A stretch of DNA of 64,000 nucleotides, taken from the NCBI GenBank assembly GCA_003508835.1, contig PUFA01000532.1:124001-188000 (forward strand). The letters are read 5' to 3'. How positions within the stretch are numbered: position 1 is the stretch's first letter; each line of letters opens with the position of its first letter. Source of the stretch: Eonycteris spelaea (lineage: Eukaryota; Chordata; Mammalia; Chiroptera; Pteropodidae). The position numbers and the translations under genes were made by a program. Positions 21,446 to 33,950 of this stretch are shown in pieces. The notes beneath the pieces are model-generated. The model saw nothing but the letters and a program-made list of their open reading frames with translations, made no database searches and was not told the DNA's origin.

Positions 21446-24400
21446 TCTGCAGCTCTCTAATTTTAACCCTTTTCAGATTTTTCTTTCACAGTCTCCTTGG
21501 TCAATCACTAAGCTGTGTGACCAACAGCATATTGTCATAATGTCTCTTTATAATCTATTGTATAATCACACAATGTATTCATAAACAAAGCAGTCCATCA
21601 CAACCAACCTTAGTGTCACTTTTGTAAGTGACTTCCTTTTTACAGTAGCTTCCTATTATTTTTTGTTCAAAGTTAACAGAGTTATGCTTTGTTCGGTACA
21701 CTGACACTATGACAATGACTAAATAAGTTGCTTATAAAATATAATTGTGTTATTTCAGATATCTTACTTAAGAAGTTTCTAAATGTGTTTTTTATAAATT
21801 AATTGGTGCTCTTTCTAAGTGATAAAAATCTTAGATAAAGGGAAAATAAAAGAGAATTAATTTTTTTCTATAAATGACATGATGAGTTTACCTAGCTTTA
21901 AGTATAGCAGCATTAATAATAATAGTCATAGTGTAGGGGATCTATTTCAACCCTAAGATGTTTTATTTCTGTTGGTACCATTATCAGTAATAACCTATAA
22001 CCTATTTATAGAGTACATTAAAATCCTGGACCAAAAAAAAAAAACCAACACAAAATAAATACTTTTTTTCTCTCTGAACAGTTAACAGTAAATAAAAGTT
22101 CTGGGCATGACTTTCATTTCCTTTCTGTGAGACATTTATCACACATAAACACTGAGCAAAGAAGACAAAGTATCCTCATTGGCCAGAGATAGGTAACATG
22201 TCTATCCATATATCCAGAGATTGGGTCAGTCCTACCCAAACCAATTAGACTGAGAATCAAGGAGGTATGGTTATCCAAGCAATACCTGAATATTGTTAAC
22301 AAAAAAAGGCAGAAAAGATACAGGAGAGTAAGTTAAATTGAGATGTATTTTTTGACAATATTATTAACATAGGAATCATCATTAGATGTTGGATCATCTA
22401 AAATTAAGATAGATTGCTTCACACTGTCAATCTAATATGTAGACTATAGTGCCAAAAAACATAGCAATTTGGAAGAGATGTTTGTGAAATGTAATTGGTT
22501 TTCCTGACTATATTTGTGTCTTGGGATATGATAAAAAAGATTTCAATGCAGGCATGATATAATTGCCCAGTACAATCTAGATTAGAAGAACTGAAAAAAT
22601 GAAGATAAAAATGAAGGGTAGTATTAAAAGAGTAAGTATTAAAAGAAAAATACCACGTGAAAGATATAATAACAGGATTGATCTTATCAGTTTAGGAAAA
22701 GAAGCTAAAGGTTATTAGAAGTCAGATGGGTTAGATAGATTGACTAGACTACAAAAAGGCTCAGAGACATTGTTAAATTTTTGTATTCAGTAATCCTTTC
22801 AAGCTATTGAAACTGGATAATATGAATACCTATGAATTAGAAAAGTGAGATTATCTGCAAATCCATTTTTGAAAATAACATTACGATAGCCAGTGACCAA
22901 TATTATATAATGAAATTGAGATTTTGAGATTGAAATAATGTGTTATTCAAAATATATTTTTGAAATCAAGGAAATAAATAGCATGGTACTTGGTGCATAA
23001 TGTGACTACAGTTAAGCTAAAAAAGTGAATTCAAAATACATATGAATTTGTGATGCCATCTATTCAAATACTTTTAGTACAGTTAGAGTAAAGCTTTATA
23101 GTAAAGCTTAAGGACTAGAAACATTTGGAAGCCATTTCCTTAAATATGATAACATCAGCAATGCAATAGCAATATTTTACTTCAGCAAGTTGTGGTAGCA
23201 AATCTTATCCACCTATTGCTTTCAGTCCAGAAGGTGCTTTAGAGACAAGAGTTTTGTATGATATTTGGCAGATAATAAAGTAGTAGATTAGTGTGTTCCA
23301 TTTTAAATTAAAAACAATGCAAGTGACAAGATATCTTTAAAGAAGCATTGGCATGATTTGGAACAGTATTTTAGGGCTAGAGTCTTAATGTAGTACTTCC
23401 TCCAAAATTTCAGAAAATAGTGTTATTCATATAAGCACACATATAAACTCACATATTTTATGATGAAATTCAGGACTCAATCGCGGCAAAATTACTAATT
23501 TTCTCTGAACCTGCAGATCTCTTCCAATAAGTGAATTTGCAACCAGAGGGACTATGGCTGGTGTAATTTCTGCTGCGGCCAGTATTGTGCACTCCATCCA
23601 TTATTTCAGGAAATGAGGAGGGTGAGTAGATGTTTACTCAGTTGGTATTTTCACCATAAATAGGTCAATTTGGATTTGAAATTAATTTCAAATTGGATTA
23701 TTATTTACTCTATATTTCTAATAAAAGTGTGCCATCTTAAATGTTATTGGTAACTATGTGCTGAATCTGACTAAAAATTTAGTTATCATAACAAAGTGAT
23801 TCTCTCCTACCCCCACTCCCAGGAAATACTACATATTCCATTCTGGAACCCTTCTCCTCCTCATATAGGAATGTTTTAATAACATTTCTTCAAAATTAAT
23901 ACATCCTACTTTCAGCTTTTAGTCATAATTATTGCCTTATAAGAATCTCTTCCCACTGTTCTGTACCATCCAATACCTGTATTCCATGTCCTACCTTAGA
24001 TAAACCTGAAGAAACTTTAAAATCATAAATACTTATGAATGCCCAAAGAGCCACATCCATGATAAAAGCATTTATATATCACTTATATAATGTTTCCTCA
24101 AACAGTTAAATTAGACATACAATTGGCCTTTGTAAGTAAATCATTTAAGTTTTGTCTACCCATCATGGTTCACTGACACTAGAATAGTTTGTGAGCCTCT
24201 AGGAATAAATCCAGAGCTAACTCCTTCTCACCCATTCTTTGTTTACCTATTGTCTATAGCTTAGTTGTCCTCTGTTTTTCCTTTTGATAAGCTGGATGGC
24301 CTATGGGTAGTCAAAAAAAGTTAATATATTAACATAAAAATTAAATATGTAATAAATGAATGAATGTTAATTCTGTTAAAGCAGTTTGCAAAGAAATTAA

Positions 24401-24868
24401 AAAGGCCTTTGTCAAGTATTTCAACAACCAACAATTACAAGAAATTGCTGTCCCTGAAGCAAGTGCTCAACATCATACTCTTCTTATTGCTTTCTTCTTT
24501 GTTTCTACTGTGCTGCTGTGCCTCCTCTCTAACTATTACTACTAAACTTCTTTTTCCTTAGACTTCCAACATATGACTGAAGTTGTGATTTCTCAATCTA
24601 TTCTGATTCTTCTCCTTTTTTTCTATTAGTGGTAAGAGAATATGAGCAGTCAAGGATTTTATTTCAATAAACAGATACTACAGTTATAGCTATCACAGAA
24701 AACTGAAGGTAGCTAGAATGGGATGTGATCAACTTCCCTTTGACTATGTTGAATTTAAGATGTGTGCCACATCCAAGTAAAAATATTTTGGAAGCAACTG
24801 AATAATCGAAATGTGCTCGAACTATACAAAGCAGCTTTACAATGGTCTCACTGATATGAGGCAATATA
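21446..24868. other. AT-rich stretch, nothing recognised
   Basis: About 3.4 kb. Open frames are short and compositionally random; two overlapping + frames at 24360-24561 end in hydrophobic, Leu-rich tails but show no start context or homologue I recognise. Confidence 0.45.
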
Positions 24869-25075
24869 ACACTAAGGATTGAGACCTGATTACGGAGCTA
24901 AACTGCCTGGGCTTGAAACTTTGCACACCTGTAACCTTGGGCAAGTTAACTGTGACTCAACTTCCTTAATGTAACATGGGTAAAATACTACTTACTCCAA
25001 GATTATTGAGCAAGTTCTGTAATGTGCTTAGAATGCCATACATCATGTTAACTGCTATACATAAATGTCTACCCT
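24869..25075 (+). repeat. MIR SINE
   Basis: The segments 'gagctaaactgcctgggctt', 'taaccttgggcaagttaact', 'acttccttaatgtaacatgg' and 'gcttagaatgccatacatc' follow the MIR consensus in order, from the tRNA-like head to the tail. Confidence 0.8.
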
Positions 25076-25467
25076 TGGTTGAAATAAAAAGCTATTCTAG
25101 TTCCAAATGATCACAAACACTATTATTTTCTGAGTCTTGTTCCATGAAAGGTGGAAGCATATGTAACTCACGAAGAGCAGGGGACTTTAAACAATCTATT
25201 TTTAAGTAGTAGGCTTCAGAGGCAAATTCCTAATCCTTAAAATACAGCATTTATGACACAGTTATGAGTGATCCACACACTCTGATCTTACCTGTAATTC
25301 AAAAGATGCAGTTTCCTAACCAATGGACTATAATTTGTTGTACAGTTAATCACCTTGCATCTTTCAGTAAGGAAAACACTAAATCTAAATAATAAAGATA
25401 TCACCCAGTGAATTAGGAAAGTTGATTTTCTTTAAATATTTCTTTGGGGGAAGAGACACCTACTTAA

Positions 25468-25975
25468 TTAGAGGTCATTCATTTTATTTTCAAAACTATC
25501 ATGTAAAGAATTCATAGGGTATGGGTTCCAGTAGCTCAGGTTCCATACCTGGGTGGAGCAGTCTGGCACTTCAGTTGAAGCTAGGCATGTTTCTCTTTGG
25601 CTTTCTTCCTTCTTTGATCATTTTCCTTTACACGTTTCAGGAATTTGATCATGGCTATTAGAGCACTTAATATACTCAATACACACATTAATTCTTTTGG
25701 CAAGATCTTGCCCTTAACTTGTTCGATTACAACAATGCTAACTGCATGTTGGGTAACATTGTAAACTCTTCCAGTTTTGCCATGGTAACATTTGTGGGGA
25801 ATTCCTTTTTGAACAGTGCCCATTCCCTTGAGGTCTACAATACCACCTTTCTTGTAGATTTGCATGTACGTGGCCAAAGGAATAGCTCCATGTTTTTTAA
25901 AAGGCCTAGAGAACATATAGAGAGTGGGTGCCTTTCTTCCTTCCCTTTGTTTTGGTCATTTTGGTGAATTACTGT
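25468..25975 (-). pseudogene. RPL21: Processed pseudogene of ribosomal protein L21
   Basis: On the minus strand an ATG at 25959 opens a frame beginning [11 protein letters not shown]; conserved L21 blocks follow, such as '[10 protein letters not shown]' (from 25916), 'KGMGTVQKG', '[19 protein letters not shown]' and 'FLKRVKEND'. L21 is a component of the large 60S ribosomal subunit, about 160 residues in mammals. Breaks: a frame shift near the start between 25916 and 25959, a one-base loss near 25700 and a compensating shift near 25645, a stop after 'KAKEKHA' (25581), and a partial deletion before the recognisable C-terminal 'EPELLEPIPYEF' (25540-25500). The coding blocks are contiguous without introns and the 3' untranslated end with an AATAAA-like 'ataaaatgaatgacctct' is kept, so it is a retrocopy. 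It should be non-functional. Confidence 0.93.
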
Positions 25976-26214
25976 AAGATGGCAGTTCCGAAAGGCTGTT
26001 CTGATCTCTGAGCAAGATATTTAACACTTAGAACCATACTTCTCATCTTGAATATTGGAATAAGAATGTCCATCTTGTGTTGCCTTTGATTGAATTAAAT
26101 GTGCATTTGCTACTGCAGTAAACATAACTGGCAAGTCTGATTTCTCTGTGTAGATTTTTAAAACTCTGTGTTAAGTTAGAGATTCTTAAGCACAAACATT
26201 TCAAATCCCTTTTG

Positions 26215-26620
26215 AAGAGTTTTATATTCATAGCAAAATTGAGCAGGAGATACAGAGAATTTCCATATATTCCCTGCCTCGTGGGTACCCATAGCTTCCC
26301 TCACTATCAACATTTTGCACGAGAGTGGTACATTTGTTACAGTTAGTGAACCTATAATGAGATGTCATAATCACCCAAACTTCATGCTTTACATTAGGAT
26401 TCACTCCTGATATACATCCTGTGGATCTAACTAATGTGTAATGATATGTATCCATTATTATAGTATCATATACATTAGTTTCTCTGCTCTAAAAATCCTC
26501 TGTGCTCCAGCTATTCATCTCTTCCTTCTTCACTAACCCCTGATATTTTTATTGTCTTCACAGTTTTACCTTTTCCAGAGTGTTGTAACCATACAGTATG
26601 TAGCCCTTTGAAAACTAATT
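26215..26620 (-). mobile_element. Old L1 (L1M-type) 3' region
   Basis: 'attgagcaggagatacagag', 'actatcaacattttgcac', 'gagtggtacatttgttac' and 'aaaatcctctgtgctcc' in this order are the antisense form of the common L1M 3' region. Both ends are truncated or decayed. Confidence 0.7.
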
Positions 26621-28535
26621 TAGTAGATGAAAGTGGTGGTGAAAACAACTGTTAGATCTGATTCAGTACCTTGAAGTTCCCAAAACTCACTGTTAATGTC
26701 CAGGAATGGATAATGAAAATACACACGTAACCGAGGTAGACAGCAGAGGAGTGCCAATTTGTTAATTAAAAATAAGAAATTTTTGTTCCAGTGACCAGAC
26801 TAACCAGCACATTTATGTCCTATAGACATTATTAGATGACAAGTTACATTATAATCAAAGTCATTTTCTATATTTCCCATGAGATATCTCTATCCTTTGA
26901 AGTGGAAAACTTGAATTCTGTATGGTCATCACTTATTTTTTTCTTTAAGAAGATCCTTATATGAGGCTAGATTATAATCCGAAGTTTCTTTGGTAAGCCA
27001 TGAAACCAGTACAAATTGGGAAAGTTGATGAAAGGAAAATTTAAGTACCTAGTATATCCATTTCACAATGGGGAATGTTTTGTAAAGAAGGTCAGTAGCT
27101 TTTGCTGGTTAAGAGCACAGTGCCTGGAAAATAGGATGCTCATAGTAAATGTTAGCTGCTATAGTAATGATAACAATTACTCTCCGATCCACTGGAATTG
27201 GCTTACATGGCCATACTAAATTTTTCAAAATTACTTTTGTTATGTTATGATTATAGAATTAACCAATGCCTCCTTTGTAATGAAGCACATTCCTTTTTTT
27301 TTTATTATATTAATGTATTCCAGCAAACTCTATGCCCCATACAGACATTCTTGCATATCTAGGTTCTTAAGTATTTTAGACTGAATTTAGGATTTATCTC
27401 TTTGTGGGTCTTGTGTTTCTCTTACTTACAAATTCTTGAGATTAAGGAGTAGGAGAAATCGCTGTGAGGATAAGGTTAATGACACCTTACTATAAACAAC
27501 AAATGATTGGCAATATCCTTTTAAAAAGCTGAGATATTTTCATTTTATGTCTTCTTTCTTTCTTTCTCCTTCCACTTCACCATGAAGCACAAATGAAAGA
27601 AGAAGTTTGGGATTCTAAAATTTAGATTCTTAGGAATCTGCAGAAATTACATTTTCCAAAAAGTACAAGTTAAAGAGTTTAGAAATACTGTGTCATGATA
27701 TGAATTGGAATTGATCATTTAAATCTCAGTGTCGGTCAAATACTTTTCTTATTTTCTAAATACCATATGAAAACTAATGATAGTAAAACTTTATTGAAGT
27801 AATTATTGCTTTGGTGTAGAAGAGCCTATCTCCAGGAAATATTTATATAGCATCTGAACTATGTCTGTGTAAATCACACCTCCAGGTATTAAGGTTATAC
27901 AACATAATTTAGAAATATAGTAAAGATTTATTTCTAGGGTGAGAATTATAAAGTCTCTTGGGGAGTGAACCTATGAAACAGTAAACAAAAAATGCCAGTA
28001 CTTATATTTTCTTAAATTAGTATATTAAAGACTTGTTTTAGAGGGGAAGGGTTAAGTTGAAGAGCAAATGAATAAAGACATTATCTCTGATCATTTTTAC
28101 TCTCTCTTTGTTTTAGAGTTGGGGAGTAGGGTACTTTTGTAAAAAAATATTAATATTTTGATGATAAATTTAAAATATTTTAATAATTTTAATAATCATA
28201 TTAAATAGTGTTGTTTTACTAAGTTATTTATTTTATTATAATATTTAAATGTTAACCATAATTTAAAGTTGAAAATTATTAAGTTAATAATTTTAAATGA
28301 ATAATTTTAATAACAAAATGCTTTTATTAAAAAAACTGTTTTCAAAAATGGGTAGTGGATTGGATTTAGCCTGTGAGCTTTAACTAGCCAACTGTTACTT
28401 TAGAACATTATACTCTCTAGTTAAAAAAAAAATTATGAAGCTTATTCTTTCTATTCAAATTCTGATAAGAAAACACTTTGGAGAAAGCTTGTGTGAAATT
28501 CCTAAGCAATATGTTAAACTTTTTCTCCTTCAGGA
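26621..28535. other. AT-rich stretch with one MIR tail fragment
   Basis: A probable MIR tail is at about 27105-27170 ('cacagtgcctggaaaatagg', 'tagtaaatgttagctgct', + strand). The remainder, including the very AT-rich 28140-28320, shows nothing I can assign. Confidence 0.45.
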
Positions 28536-30085
28536 TGGCAGTTGTTCCTTAGGCTCCTGCAGCCTAAGAAGGCCAGACCAAAAGAACCCCAGGTTGAGAG
28601 CAGAAAGACTTTTTAAGGAAAATCCCCAGAGAGGGCTGCAGGAACCAGACTAAGGACCCCAGGCACAGCTGAGGAGGCAGTCTGTGTTGGGACCCCTTGC
28701 TCTGGCCTGGGGGCTGATTCTGAAGAAGGCTTGGAGACACTACTCCAGCTGCAGCATTTTCAGGAGGAGCTGAACTCCAAGCTTCTAGGGCAGCTTTGTT
28801 AGAACACCACTCCCTCCATACCTGTGGTAAGTGAACCTGTCCAGAGGATTGGGGTAAAGTCTGTCAACTCAGCCCTGGCCAACGATGTCTTGACCAAGGC
28901 TGGGGCCACTCTCAGGTGAAGAGGGCTGGCCTGCTGGGGGAACTTTAGTCTCTTGGAGGGCCTAAAGGCATGGATGGTAGACCTGGGAAAACAGTGAAGA
29001 TCCAGACAGAATACCAAGAAGTTTCCCAACCAAGAAGACCCCCAAAGCTACAGGCATGCACAGTCAGCAACCATGGGCTGACAGCAGTTCATCACTCCAC
29101 ATCATACATTTTACGGCTCTTTCTGGCACTGTCTGGCCATCTCCCTCATCCTTTGTATATCTTTGTCCAACTAGGTTCAAGGCTTGCTCTTTACATGCCA
29201 TGACCTCACTCTCTAAGGAGGCTGAGCTCCTGGTCAATTGCTCAAACTTCTGTCCTCTCCCTTCCTCCCTATCACTTCTTCACTCTGTCATTCTCATTCT
29301 AGGTCAATAAATGGATACCAGCTTTGTGTCAGTCTTCATCCCACTCTTCTTGATCACCAGATCACCAGCTTTGTACATTTTGTAGGCCCTCCCTCACCCT
29401 TTGTGAATCACTGTTTCTTTCCACTGCTCTCCAATTACGCTCAGTGCCCCATCACACTCCTTTGCTTCATCACATCCTGTCACCTTCCTCTCTGTCAACT
29501 TCTGACTGTTTCTTTGACTCTTGCCGCTGTGGTCCATCTCTGCCCCACTTAGGCCTGGCTGGTCTTGGGTGGTCCATTATCACCACCGTCCTGCAGTGCT
29601 TGACCTTTCATGTCATCTCTGCTGCTGCCATGGTGGCTCCTCTGTCATTGTGGTGGAGTAGTTTCCACTCTCTTCATGCTCCACTCTACTGTCTTGCCAC
29701 TCAGGTTTTCTGAAGTCTGTCCAGGGGCCCAAGCCAGGTAGCTGGAGAGGTAGAGCTGGGTACTTCAGGAGGCAGCACCCCATGTCCCAGGTGGATGTTG
29801 AGGTACAGGCAAGTATCCTTGTCTTTCTGGGAGATATGATGTCATTGTGTAGCTTCAAGAGCCCTCATATTCCTGTTTGGTGTTCACCGCATTTGTCCAC
29901 ATTTGCTTTACAGTTTTCTCTGAAAAACACTGTACCTTTGTGGTGCAAGTGTCCAGTGTATTTTTCAAGCTTGTCTTTTGTCTTCTTCACTTGGAAGATG
30001 GAGCAGCATTTGCCTTGTGGCTGGTGTTTCTATTGTTTTCTAAGAAGTCCGATGTGATTTTTAAATTTATGTCATACTTGGGAAG
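28536..30085. other. GC-richer block, unassigned, possible decayed retrocopy
   Basis: Composition rises sharply against the AT-rich surroundings. On the + strand broken frames include a helical, Leu/Gln/Glu-rich segment ('EEGLETLLQLQHFQEELNSK', about 28723-28782) that looks protein-derived. 29050-29700 is pyrimidine-rich with several overlapping short frames, none with a domain I recognise. It may be a decayed processed pseudogene or an unnamed repeat. No start, intron boundary or poly-A tail could be defined. Confidence 0.3.
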
Positions 30086-30129
30086 CTCTTCCTTATTTTA
30101 ATTATATATACATATATATATGATTCAGT

Positions 30130-30200
30130 TGGAATTTATGTGTATGTCTGTGTGTGTGTATGTGTGAGACAAAGAGAGAAAGAGAGAGACAAAAAGATGG
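30130..30200. repeat. GT-rich then GA-rich simple sequence
   Basis: 'tgtgtatgtctgtgtgtgtg' is followed by 'gagacaaagagagaaagaga', low-complexity DNA. Confidence 0.8.
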
Positions 30201-30462
30201 AGTTTAATTTTTACCTAGATGACTACCTAATTTCTTAAAAACTAATCATTGAAAAGATCCTTTTTCCCAAGAGTTTGCAGTATTATCTTAATCTTATCCT
30301 AAAATCATGAGAGTTTTTATGTCTATGTCTAGTGTGTTTATTGTTTTGTTAAAGTCTGTAAATTGATGAACCGATACCATCTCAAAGCAAATGTTTTGTC
30401 ACCTTTGTAAAATCTTTGAGTCAGGATAAATCTAACAAGTCATAAATTATTTAGCCATTGCA

Positions 30463-30865
30463 ATGAGGCTGTGAGGCTGCATCTGTTCTGTGGGATCCTG
30501 GTTTACAGCAGCATCAATGGCTACAGCATGGCTATAGCACAGTAGGCCTAAGTATGTGTGTGTTCTGAGTGAACTTTTTTATAGCAGTGGCAGAGGCTGG
30601 TGCTTTTAGGAATGAGTTTGCATCTGTTTTGAAAAAAAAATGGTTTATGGCAGTGGCAACAGCTGCCATCATGATGCAACACCAGGCTTGAGGCCGCATC
30701 TGTTCTAGAGAACTTGCTTTACGGAAGCAGAGGAAATTCCCTACTGCTATTGCACTATATAATTAGGCAGCCACGTCTGTTGAGAGGAAACTTGTTTTAA
30801 GGCAGCAGCTGTGGCTCCCACATCTGTTATGAGGGAGCTTGTTTAAGGCAGCGGCTGTGGGCATC
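30463..30865 (+). repeat. Degenerate tandem repeat, unit about 75 bp, about six copies
   Basis: The core '(g)catctgttntgnggnn' followed by 'cttgtttta-ggcagcngctgtgg' recurs with starts near 30480, 30556, 30621, 30697, 30772 and 30821 (spacing about 76, 65, 76, 75 and 49). Copies are well diverged. I know no named satellite with this unit. Confidence 0.7.
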
Positions 30866-31077
30866 ACATGAAGGTCACCTGAGAATCACACAGCACTCAT
30901 GCAGGAACCACATGGGAATGTGTGGTGGTCACACCAGATTCACGTGTATATTAGGCTAAAGTTATTTTCTTGGATGTTTACACTTCAAGAGGGTTCTCAG
31001 ACCTGGAGAAGGCAGTTCTGGTTGGTAGAAGATTTACATCTGCAAGGCCAGAGAAAGCATTAAGCATTAAATAAAAG

Positions 31078-31457
31078 TGTTATAGCTGCCGGCCACCGAA
31101 AGACACAAAGACCACCAGAACTCAGTGAGTTATAGGAAACACGCTCTTCATTCAGCCAGCTGGGTCTTCAAGGGATATGCAGAGTCCAAATTAAGCCGCC
31201 CTGAAATGTAGAGGTACAGGATGTTTAAGCCCCAAATCCCATTCTTCATTCTGTCTAAACACAAAGGTCTATTTTTCTTCTATTCATTACCTGTCAACTC
31301 ACAGGTCAGGTGCATAAGTGGGGGTACAGAAGCAGAAAGCTTATTGTTAGAATGTTATGTTCCCATAGGTAATAGCCTATGTTCCCATGGCGATAGCCAA
31401 GCAATAATTTCCTAGCCAGGACAAAAGATTCTGGGGCAGATTTGCCAGTTATCGAGG
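31078..31457 (-). mobile_element. Gamma-type (class I) LTR, inverted partner of 32888-33261
   Basis: On + strand the block 31078-31400 is the reverse complement of 32935-33261, with shared segments such as 'gccaccgaaagacacaaagacc', 'gtataggaaacac'-like, 'acctgtcaactcacaggtcagg', 'ataagtgggggtacagaagc' and 'gcaataatttcct'. The terminal TG (31078) corresponds to the CA end of the partner. The U3 start is divergent, so the border at 31457 is approximate. The AATAAA of the partner reads AATGAA here. Confidence 0.75.
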
Positions 31458-32887
31458 ACCTAGGTTAATCATTATTTAAGTGTTTTTCTCTTTCTGAGTG
31501 CAGGGCAGTACTTTTCCTAATGTCCTGAATTTTTACAGTATCAGCATAATCCTGAAGTGGAGAAGGAGGCTTTGGGATCAGTAATGGGATAGGTGGGTTT
31601 TGTAGTTCTCCAGGATCTGCATTGTTGTTTTCTTATAGATGAGATTTAGTCAAAAAAGGACTGTTGTTTTTAGTTATTCAAAGAACATCAAGGTCTGACC
31701 TGCCCATCCAACTATTAATCTTGAATTTGCTTATCTATATCAAGGAGCAGAATTCCAACTAAAGTGGAAATCAAAAGGTTTCTATGCCTGTAATAAAGTT
31801 GTGTGCTTGGAATAGAGTGTGAGATTGGGAGTATTCCACAAAGGTTTCTGCATGTTTTCCTCCCCTTGGAGCACTTAGTTCCATTTTGGCCCAGCTAGCC
31901 TTAGGAAAAGAACTTTCAAAATAGAGCTCTTATCTATCCCTAAATATCAGTCTCCAGTTGGGCTGAGTGCTAACCATTAGCAGAGGGTCTGGCCATTTGT
32001 AATCTGGCCATTTATGATCTTGGTAAGAATTTGCTCCAGGGGCCCATCTGGAAGATTGCATGACTACAGTGTGATATGGGTGGATGGGTTAATGGTATAA
32101 ATAGGTTATCATTGTCATTCTAAGTCTGATTTCTGTACTTTTATTTTTTTAAAGGAGTGTTTCTTAGGCTAGCTGCAATACTCCTCTGTCTTTTAATTTG
32201 ATCCTCCAGAGGCACCAATAAGACATTTGTTTTAGGGTGCAAGCTCTTTAAAAAAGAATCCTTGCATATATCTTTCTATCAGATATCAGGCATGGCAACC
32301 AGTAAATTCTCTTGGAAATATTAATCCCTTTTCTTTCTCCAAAAAATCTTCAAAGGTGACTCAATACCAATAAACCTCTTTTTAGCTTAGCAAGAACCAA
32401 ACCAAAAAAAAATGGCCCTATAGAGGTTCAAATAATATAGTCCTCACATTTCATAGTCACTCCCAAAGGGAGTCAAAGAAATAAAGATTTAGATGAACTC
32501 CTGAGAGCTGGCAACCTCAGAAGGTAGGACATCAGCCACATGTGAGGTGCACTCCACATCTCTGGCCAGCCAACTACCAATTCTTTGGCCTCCGACCTGG
32601 CAGTTGGCAGCCTGAAAATACGTGAGGTACAACTAGTGTTCCTCTGCCCCTGCCAGCAGAAAGCAAAAAGAGAGAACCCTCTTGCTAGTTCCAGCCAAGC
32701 TCCAACACACCAAATGGTAGAAATAAGAAAGTTACACTCTACTATGAGGAAAAGGACACCTAAGTGTATGAAAAACTGAGAGTAACCAAAACATAACACC
32801 CGAGGAAGTACTGCCTCCGAGTGTATGTATCTGTTGATCTAAATTAGGCAAGGAAAAGACAAGGGGAGGCCGTTGGTGCCCTCATTC
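31458..32887. other. Sequence enclosed by the inverted LTR pair, unassigned
   Basis: About 1.43 kb without a recognisable gag, pol or env motif in six frames. A purine-rich run at 32848-32868 lies about 20 bp before the + LTR and could be a decayed polypurine tract, in which case this would be the 3' internal end of a + strand provirus. That is conjecture. Confidence 0.35.
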
Positions 32888-33261
32888 TGTAATGGCTGAA
32901 AAATTACTGCCAAAAATTTATTACTTGCAGGAAAATTACTGCTTGGCTGTGTCCATGGGAACATAGGCTGTCACCCATAGGAACATAACATTCTAACAAT
33001 AAGCTTTCTGCTTCTGTACCCCCACTTATGCACCTGACCTGTGAGTTGACAGATAATGAATAGAACAAAGATAGACCTTTGTGTTTAGACAGAATGAAGA
33101 ATCAGATTTTGGACTTAAAACCCCTGTACCTCTACATTTCGGGGCTGCTTAATTTGGGGTCTGCGTACTCCTGGCAGACCCAGCTGGCTGAATAAAGAGT
33201 GTTTCCTATAACTCACTGAGTTTCGGTGGTCTGTGTGTCTTCGGGGCTGGCGGCTACAACA
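32888..33261 (+). mobile_element. Gamma-type (class I) LTR
   Basis: TG...CA ends, 374 bp, AATAAA at 33191-33196 followed by an R/U5-like 'ctcactgagtttcggtggtc' and a terminal 'gctggcggctacaaca'. Flanking bases 'attc' and 'attt' could be a 4-bp target duplication with one mismatch. No primer-binding site follows, so it is a solo or 3' LTR. Confidence 0.8.
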
Positions 33262-33359
33262 ATTTGACCAGATTCAGATCAAAAATCTGTACCGTAATGA
33301 AAATTTGTATCTTTTGTTAATTTCTTCCAACTTTGGTTAGCTGAAAATTCAGCGAGAGT

Positions 33360-33590
33360 CTAGATTGATAGAGAGCAGAGCAGGTATTGCCTGGGGATGG
33401 AGCAGGTGCCCTAGGGATTGGACGTGGGATTTTAAAGAGGCACGAGGTATTCTAGCCATGTTCAATGTCTCGATCATGGTGATTGTTTCACAGGTATTTT
33501 CATATGTCAAAATTTATATTGCTCAATTGAAATATTGGGAGTTTGTTAGATGTCAATTATACCTCAAAAAAGCTGTTTTTAAAAGGTAAG
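33360..33590 (+). mobile_element. Old L1 3' UTR fragment
   Basis: 'atcatggtgattgtttcacagg', 'aaaatttatattgctcaattg', 'tcaattatacctcaaaaaagctg' is the widespread L1M tail. A related, more decayed tail may follow at 33600-33950 ('tgctatatggttccatttgtg'). Confidence 0.7.
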
Positions 33591-33723
33591 TACTAATAAA
33601 GGCCACACATGGATGAATCTTTCAAATATCATGCTGAGGGAAAGAAGCCAGGCATGAAGAACTATGTGCTATATGGTTCCATTTGTGTAAAATTTTAGAA
33701 CAAGAAACACTCATCTATGCTAA

Positions 33724-33765
33724 AAAGTAGGAGGAAGAGGAAGAGAAGGAGGGGAGAGGAGACAT
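33724..33765 (+). repeat. Purine-rich (GGA/GAA) low-complexity tract
   Basis: Almost pure purine run inside the decayed repeat area. A smaller one lies at about 36147-36170. Confidence 0.8.
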
Positions 33766-33950
33766 GGACTGTGCAGACAGGGATCGACTAGGAGGGGGAT
33801 GAAGGGAAAACAATGTTCTTGATAGTGGTATGGGTTACACTGTATAGTATGAAAACTCCGGGTCACTGTGATACACTGAATGCTAAAGTGTTTGGGGTTG
33901 AAATGTCCCAGTATCAACAACTTACATTAAAATACACTTTTTTAAAAAAA

